DNA of 10,285 nt. Origin: RYN-428 sp035551995. Its GTDB lineage: Bacteria > Planctomycetota > Phycisphaerae > Tepidisphaerales > Tepidisphaeraceae. Below are positions 6,533 through 10,285 of the stretch, piece by piece (the first letter of the stretch is position 1; every line of letters begins with the position of its first letter). Both the position numbers and the translations under genes were made by a program. Below the pieces are notes generated by a model. It had not been told where the DNA came from and ran no database searches. It was given only the letters and a program-made list of their open reading frames with translations. The stretch lies in NCBI GenBank assembly GCA_035551995.1, contig DASZME010000023.1:1-10285 (forward strand), given 5' to 3'.

Positions 6533-9145
6533 TTACTTCATCGGAATCACGAAGATCGGATCGAGCAGGGGGTTGGCCAATTTTTTCGGCTTCTTATCGG
6601 TATTGAGCGGAGGCACTTTGACGAGGCCGAACTGGCCGGCTTCGATTCGCGTCGCCGAGTCGGCACTGCCGAAAAGGGTTATTTTTCCGATCGAACCGCC
6701 GCCGCTTTGAAAATCATCGGCCGTTCCGTACAGCAGGTCTGCGCCGGGACTCACGCCGACTTCAATCCTTGCGTTGACGAGCGGCGAATCGACCGTCAAG
6801 GCGCCGATCGAACCGGCGCTGTACGTGTCATCGACGCCGAACACGCCGTTAGCGCCGAGGTTAACGCCGCTGAGGATCGATCCGTTATTCACGGCGCCGA
6901 CGGTAATTTTCTTGATGGCGCCGGTGGCGGCCAGGGTTCCGGAAACCGCGCCGACTTGGACGACGCCCAGGCTGCCGATCACGCCCATGCTCCCCGAGAC
7001 GGCGCCGATCCGGAGCGTGGCGATCGATCCCTTGACCGACGTCTGCCCGGCGAAACTCGTATCGCGGGCATCGAATAATTTCAAGGGGCCGCTCACGGAT
7101 GCGTCGGCGATCGTGATCGTGCCGCCGATGAACAGCGTCGAGCGATCGGTCGTCGCGGTGATCATCAGGTACACCTCATTATTAAGTTGCGAGATGACGG
7201 CCGTGCCTGTCTTGAGTTTGATCGTCAGTTCGACGCCGTTCATCAACGCGGCCGAGAACTTTTGCGGCCGATTGGTGCTCGTAAATTGTCCCAGGAGCGT
7301 TGGGCCGATGACGGTGGCGGCGGCGGTTCCGCTGACCGATCCGGAGGTCGCGGTGACGGTGATCTGAGAGCCGGCGGTGGTTGCCGTGAACAGCCCGGCG
7401 GACGTGATGGTTCCGCCGCCGCTTACTGTCCATGTGAATGTGGGCTGTGTCGCCAGCGCGGTTCCAAACTGGTCCAGCGCCGTGGCTACAAACTGTTCGT
7501 TTGCGCCGATCACGACCGTCGTGGTCGGCGGCACGATGACAATACTGCTGAGCGTGGCGTTGACGGTGGCGATGACCGTGCTGGTCGTGGTTAGGCCGCT
7601 TGAATCGGCGATCGTGACCTGCAAGGAATAGACGCCGGCCGCGGTAAACGTCGCCGTGGTATTTTTGGCGGCGTTGCTGCCGTTGATCGAGAACGTGACT
7701 GGCGCCGGCGGGGCGCCGGTCGCCGCCCATGTATAGGTCAGATTGGCTTCCCCACCATCGTCGGCGCCCAGGACGCTCACGGCGGTCGTCGTGCCGGTGA
7801 CGGGATTTGGCGTGGCGGTGGCGGTGGCGGCGAGTACGGGCGCCGAATCGAAGTTAATTAAATCGGCCGCGATTATCGCCGATGTGCCTCCGGGGGCGGT
7901 GACCGTCACATCGACCGTGCCAAGCGATCCGGCGGGGGCCGTCGCGGTGATCGACGTGTCGGAATTCACGACGAAACTGATGGCAGGCGTCGTCCCAAAC
8001 AGCACCGCCGTGGCGCCGGTGAGGTTTACCCCCGTAATCATCACGGTGGTACCGCCCGCCGGCGAAGCGAACGACGGGGTAACCGCCGTGATCGCCGGCG
8101 CCAGGGCCATCTGCACGTTTACGGTCGCGGTTCCGTTCACGACTCCGCTATTTGCGGTGACGACAAACGGGCCGCCGGCGGTCGTGGCCGTAAACAGACC
8201 GCCGGCGCTGATCGAACCGCCGCCGCTGACCGTCCACGTGAAGCCCGGCGGGGGAGACAACGCAGCGCCGAACTGGTCCAAACCACTCGCGGAAAATTGC
8301 TGCGTCGCCCCGATGTTGACGAGAGCGGCCCCGGGAGAAACGACGATGGTCGTCAGGGTGGGATTCACGGCCACCATTACCGCGCTGGTGATCATCATGC
8401 CGCCGGGATTGGTGATCGTCACTTGAAAATCATATGAGCCGGGCGCGGTAAACGTGGCCGTCGTATTCTGGGCGGCGTTGGTTCCGTTAACGGAAAAACT
8501 CACCGGCGCTGGCGGCAATCCGGTCGTTGCCCAGGTGTAGGTGAGGCTGGGTTCGCCGCCGGGATCGGCGCCGAGGACGCTGAGATTCGTCGACGTCGTG
8601 GTCACCGGATTTGGATTGGCGCTGGCAGCGGTGGCGACCGTGGGGCCGGCGCCGAAAGAGAACTGATCCGCGGGGCTGGTCGCCGACGTCCCGATCGTGG
8701 TGGTAACCGTCACATCCACGGCGCCCATCGCCTCGGGGGGCGTCGTGGCGGTGATGGAGGTCGCGGAATTGACCATAAAACTTGTCGCGCTCGTTGCCCC
8801 GAACATCACTGCCGTCGCGCCCGTGAAATTGGTTCCGGTGATGGTGACGACCGTGCCGCCGGCGGGCGATCCATTCGCTGGGCTGATGCCGGTGATCGTG
8901 GAGGCCATGGGAATCGCCGGCTTGATCACATTCGCGGCCGAAGGCGCCGCGACGAGCGTTTGGTGCATGGCGGCCAGCGGAAGCGGATAAGGCGGCGCAT
9001 TGGCGCCGGACGTAATGATCGCGCCGCTGAGCAGTTGGCGCTGTTCAAGTCCCTCGATCAAGGCCGGTCGGCGTCGTGAATTTTTCTTGTCGTTTTTGGC
9101 CCCGGTTTCGGTCTTTTGGGATTGTTCGAGATGCTGAAAACGCAC
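6533..9145 (-). CDS. LEPR-motif surface protein with duplicated TIG/PKD-like/BIG-like modules
   Basis: Large Thr/Ser/Ala/Val-rich, Cys-free, probably extracellular protein with no enzymatic motif. I chose GTG at 9145-9143 because AAGGAG lies 7 bases upstream, giving 870 residues. An ATG 25 codons earlier lacks such a site. Near the N-terminus, SRRRPALIEGLEQRQLLSG (about 23-41) is the LEPR-xLL-type motif of planctomycete exported proteins. No ordinary signal peptide is seen. Next come two copies of one 268-residue module: TIG/IPT (about 82-164 and 350-432), a PKD-like domain (about 167-261 and 435-529, with LTYTWA and FTA), and a BIG-like domain (about 262-345 and 530-612, with FTWTVSGGG and GLFTATTAG). 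The rest (about 613-870) is Gly-rich, with repeats such as IGAVSG, VGAVSG and GSIGALTV and a YGTADD segment, suggesting a beta-solenoid, and ends in KKPKKLANPLLDPIFVIPMK. Adhesion or envelope structure is an inference. It appears to be transcribed alone. Confidence 0.9.
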   Translation of the reverse strand: MRFQHLEQSQKTETGAKNDKKNSRRRPALIEGLEQRQLLSGAIITSGANAPPYPLPLAAMHQTLVAAPSAANVIKPAIPMASTITGISPANGSPAGGTVVTITGTNFTGATAVMFGATSATSFMVNSATSITATTPPEAMGAVDVTVTTTIGTSATSPADQFSFGAGPTVATAASANPNPVTTTSTNLSVLGADPGGEPSLTYTWATTGLPPAPVSFSVNGTNAAQNTTATFTAPGSYDFQVTITNPGGMMITSAVMVAVNPTLTTIVVSPGAALVNIGATQQFSASGLDQFGAALSPPPGFTWTVSGGGSISAGGLFTATTAGGPFVVTANSGVVNGTATVNVQMALAPAITAVTPSFASPAGGTTVMITGVNLTGATAVLFGTTPAISFVVNSDTSITATAPAGSLGTVDVTVTAPGGTSAIIAADLINFDSAPVLAATATATPNPVTGTTTAVSVLGADDGGEANLTYTWAATGAPPAPVTFSINGSNAAKNTTATFTAAGVYSLQVTIADSSGLTTTSTVIATVNATLSSIVIVPPTTTVVIGANEQFVATALDQFGTALATQPTFTWTVSGGGTITSAGLFTATTAGSQITVTATSGSVSGTAAATVIGPTLLGQFTSTNRPQKFSAALMNGVELTIKLKTGTAVISQLNNEVYLMITATTDRSTLFIGGTITIADASVSGPLKLFDARDTSFAGQTSVKGSIATLRIGAVSGSMGVIGSLGVVQVGAVSGTLAATGAIKKITVGAVNNGSILSGVNLGANGVFGVDDTYSAGSIGALTVDSPLVNARIEVGVSPGADLLYGTADDFQSGGGSIGKITLFGSADSATRIEAGQFGLVKVPPLNTDKKPKKLANPLLDPIFVIPMK
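7310..8902 (-). repeat. In-frame tandem duplication, 804-bp unit, inside the LEPR protein gene
   Basis: Corresponding landmarks lie exactly 268 codons apart: TYTWATTG and TYTWAATG, TLTTIVV and TLSSIVI, ITGISPA and ITAVTPS. No insertion or deletion accumulates between them. Copy one is about 8099-8902 and copy two about 7310-8098, the latter lacking only its last few codons. By eye well over half the residues are identical. The copies differ throughout, so the duplication is not recent. Confidence 0.85.
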
Positions 9146-9152
9146 GTTTCTG

Positions 9153-9158
9153 CTCCTT
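9153..9158 (-). promoter_or_regulatory. Ribosome binding site that sets the GTG start of the LEPR protein
   Basis: AAGGAG on the minus strand sits 7 bases before GTG (9145-9143). The in-frame ATG further upstream at 9220 has no comparable site, so the GTG is preferred. Confidence 0.7.
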
Positions 9159-9324
9159 GCGATGGCTGCCACCCCGGTGAAATACCCCTGCGGGCGCGAC
9201 GCGGCGTCCGCATCTCGCACGAACTGAATGATCGTTTTCTGAAGATGCTTTGGAATGTCGAGTGCCTCGGTCCGCGAGCCCGGCGTCTCAATCTAGCAAT
9301 CATTGCTCGCCGTGTCCATAGATC

Positions 9325-9353
9325 AGATTACGCTCACGCAGTAGTAGTCTCAA
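9325..9353 (-). promoter_or_regulatory. Candidate promoter for the LEPR protein gene
   Basis: On the minus strand TTGAGA (9353-9348, 5 of 6) and TAATCT (9330-9325, 3 of 6) are 17 bases apart, overlapping the stop of the VOC gene. The leader would be about 170 bases. Just downstream of the expected start is the 13-base palindrome AGCAAT-C-ATTGCT (9295-9307), which could be an operator. The weak -10 makes this tentative. Confidence 0.3.
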
Positions 9354-9730
9354 GAGCCGCCGATTTCCTTCCCTTGGAACTCGACGCGATTCCCGTCGGG
9401 ATCACGCATGAAGAAGCGATCGACGCCGGGAATTTTGTATCGCGTGTCCCACACGACGGCAAATCCAGCGGATTCGACGATCCTGGCCCAGTCAAAAATG
9501 TCTGGGACATACAGACAAAAATGATGCGGCGCTTCGGGAATGCTTTCGGGCCGGCTCACCAGATGCAGAATGTCCGGTCCGATCCGATACCACGCTCCGC
9601 CGAAAGTGAAACTGGCCGGGCGCGGTATTTCAGTCAGTCCCAATAGCCCGCCATAAAACGCTTTGGCGCGCTCAACGTCCGTGATGTCAATCGCTACATG
9701 GTCAATCCGCTGGACGGCGTTAGATTTCAT
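9350..9730 (-). CDS. VOC (glyoxalase/bleomycin-resistance fold) metalloprotein
   Basis: Small cytosolic protein of the vicinal oxygen chelate superfamily, 126 residues from ATG at 9730-9728. It has two beta-alpha-beta-beta-beta halves. The first begins RIDHVAIDITDVERAKAFYG (residues 8-27) and the second HHFCLYVPDIFDWARIVESA (69-88). The end is FFMRDPDGNRVEFQ (106-119). Likely metal ligands are His11, His70 and Glu117, with His56 where some members have a fourth ligand, so a divalent-metal enzyme is plausible. This fold serves glyoxalase I, extradiol dioxygenases, epimerases and fosfomycin-type resistance proteins. The sequence alone does not choose among them. The start is uncertain: in-frame ATGs at 9757 and 9889 exist and none has a clear Shine-Dalgarno, but homology begins only after residue 7. 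It probably forms a single-gene unit, transcribed away from the rRNA leader on the other strand. Confidence 0.9.
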   Translation of the reverse strand: MKSNAVQRIDHVAIDITDVERAKAFYGGLLGLTEIPRPASFTFGGAWYRIGPDILHLVSRPESIPEAPHHFCLYVPDIFDWARIVESAGFAVVWDTRYKIPGVDRFFMRDPDGNRVEFQGKEIGGS

Positions 9731-10110
9731 GGGCGCATAGCGTATCGAAATGGACATGAATTTCGAGTGATCGGGGGCGGCGAGGAGCGCCGCAAGAAGC
9801 GGCGATGAAGATCGCGCGTTGAAAAAGTTTAGACAGGGGTTGACTTCATGGGAGGGCATCGGCATACTATACCCCGTTGACTTACACAACCGGCACGGGT
9901 TGGTTGCGGTGCCTTAACTGCAACGGTTAGACAACCTGCGTCGCACCTTGCGGATTGCAACACTCTTTTCGAGTCGTCGTCCTTGCAAGTAGTATTGATC
10001 GTCGGTGCTTGTAATCGCACGCGTTTAATACTCATGTGTGCCATCGGCCTGAGCCGATGAGGGTTGTTCTATCGCCTGAAAATGCAGTGAAACGTCGGGA
10101 TGGCGAGACG
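9731..10110. other. Divergent intergenic region, no gene seen
   Basis: No convincing protein or tRNA was found on either strand. The segment separates the VOC gene (minus) from the rRNA leader (plus). It holds TTGACT-17-CATACT on the plus strand (9839-9867), a weak promoter-like match that could be an upstream rRNA promoter. A minus-strand TATAGT (9871-9866) could belong to the VOC gene but has no good -35 partner. A perfect 7-bp stem with a 4-base loop (CATCGGC-CTGA-GCCGATG, 10042-10059) may insulate the rRNA promoter from upstream reading. Confidence 0.5.
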
Positions 10111-10162
10111 AAATTAAAAAGTCGAAAACGGGGGTTGACAGGCCGAATCGACTCGCTATTAT
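10111..10162 (+). promoter_or_regulatory. Ribosomal RNA operon promoter with UP-like element
   Basis: TTGACA (10135-10140, perfect) and TATTAT (10157-10162) are 16 bases apart. Transcription should start near 10169. The A/T-rich tract AAATTAAAAAGTCGAAAA (10111-10128) falls at about -58 to -41, the position of an UP element that contacts the RNA polymerase alpha C-terminal domains. The bases after the -10 (CCGCCTC) form a GC-rich discriminator, the feature tied to stringent control of rRNA promoters. The downstream boxA supports the identification. Confidence 0.8.
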
Positions 10163-10208
10163 CCGCCTCCCCGTTGCGGAACGGATGTGGAAAAAACAGA
10201 CGGCCGAC

Positions 10209-10268
10209 GCGGCGAAAGCCGTGCGGATCGCTTTGGAAAGTCGCGAGATTTTCCATGTTCTTTGACAA
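10209..10268 (+). promoter_or_regulatory. rRNA leader antitermination signals (boxB-like hairpin and boxA)
   Basis: TGTTCTTTGACAA (10256-10268) matches the boxA antitermination sequence of E. coli rRNA leaders (TGCTCTTTAACAA) at 11 of 13 positions. boxA RNA is bound by NusB-S10. About 35 bases upstream, CGGC-GAAA-GCCG (10210-10221, extendable by a G-U) forms a small boxB-like hairpin, in the boxB-then-boxA order of rrn leaders. No 16S sequence is reached before the window ends, so the gene should begin shortly after 10285. Confidence 0.78.
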
Positions 10269-10285
10269 GTAAATAGTCGGAATGA

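Noticed and set aside
6707..8990. Several long plus-strand frames opposite the LEPR protein gene
   Set aside because: They are antisense shadows of a Thr/Ala/Gly/Val-rich repeat gene, with low-complexity translations.
9890..10040. Possible tRNA or small RNA gene
   Set aside because: Several short inverted repeats exist, but no cloverleaf, T-loop GTTCRANNC or acceptor pairing could be assembled.
10032..10272. Opposing 78-codon frames over the rRNA leader
   Set aside because: They cover the UP-like tract, promoter and boxA and have no family resemblance, so they are chance frames.

Overview
This window most likely comes from a member of the Planctomycetota. The strongest clue is the 870-residue surface-type protein at 6533-9145. 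Near its N-terminus it has the LEPR-xLL-type motif (here LEQRQLLSG) that marks extracellular proteins of that phylum, and it ends in Gly-rich GSIGxLTV / YGTADD segments of the kind seen there. A seryl-tRNA synthetase of the THSASRL / LNNTxxASPR subtype and a moderately high G+C content fit this. A placement near Phycisphaerae/Tepidisphaerales is only a guess.

Almost every gene is on the minus strand, so the following is in transcription order, from right to left. At 9350-9730 is a VOC/glyoxalase-fold metalloenzyme. At 6533-9145 is the LEPR surface protein, with two tandem 268-residue copies of a TIG + PKD-like + BIG-like module and a beta-solenoid-like tail. It ends at a perfect 22-bp hairpin built from heptanucleotide repeats. 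Then comes an apparent two-gene operon: an Uup-type ABC-F ATPase (4576-6390) and a zinc-ribbon two-helix membrane protein (3889-4563). Next is the ribosomal pair rpsL-rpsG (3302-3673 and 2555-3031) behind a good sigma70-type promoter. A second heptanucleotide-repeat inverted array separates the two ribosomal genes. No fusA/tuf follows.

Between rpsG and serS lies a decayed accessory island (about 1405-2370). It holds a cluster of three small hairpins, a frameshifted small conserved-type gene, a possible 5' stump of an HNH nuclease gene, a ParD-like antitoxin with a one-base frameshift in an A5 run, and a ParE-like toxin cut to 51 residues. The antitoxin and toxin reading frames still overlap as ATGA. 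serS (1-1311) runs off the left edge only a few codons before its expected end.

The right end (10111-10285) is the only plus-strand unit. An A/T-rich UP-like tract, TTGACA-16-TATTAT, a GC-rich discriminator, a GAAA-loop boxB-like hairpin and a boxA match together form a ribosomal RNA operon leader. The 16S gene should begin just beyond the window. The core is therefore translation housekeeping (serS, rpsL, rpsG, an ABC-F protein, an rrn leader), with an envelope or secreted protein and a degraded toxin-antitoxin island between. I found no intact novel system. The most unusual things are the two heptad-repeat palindromes, the remnant island, and a natural Arg at S12 position 88.
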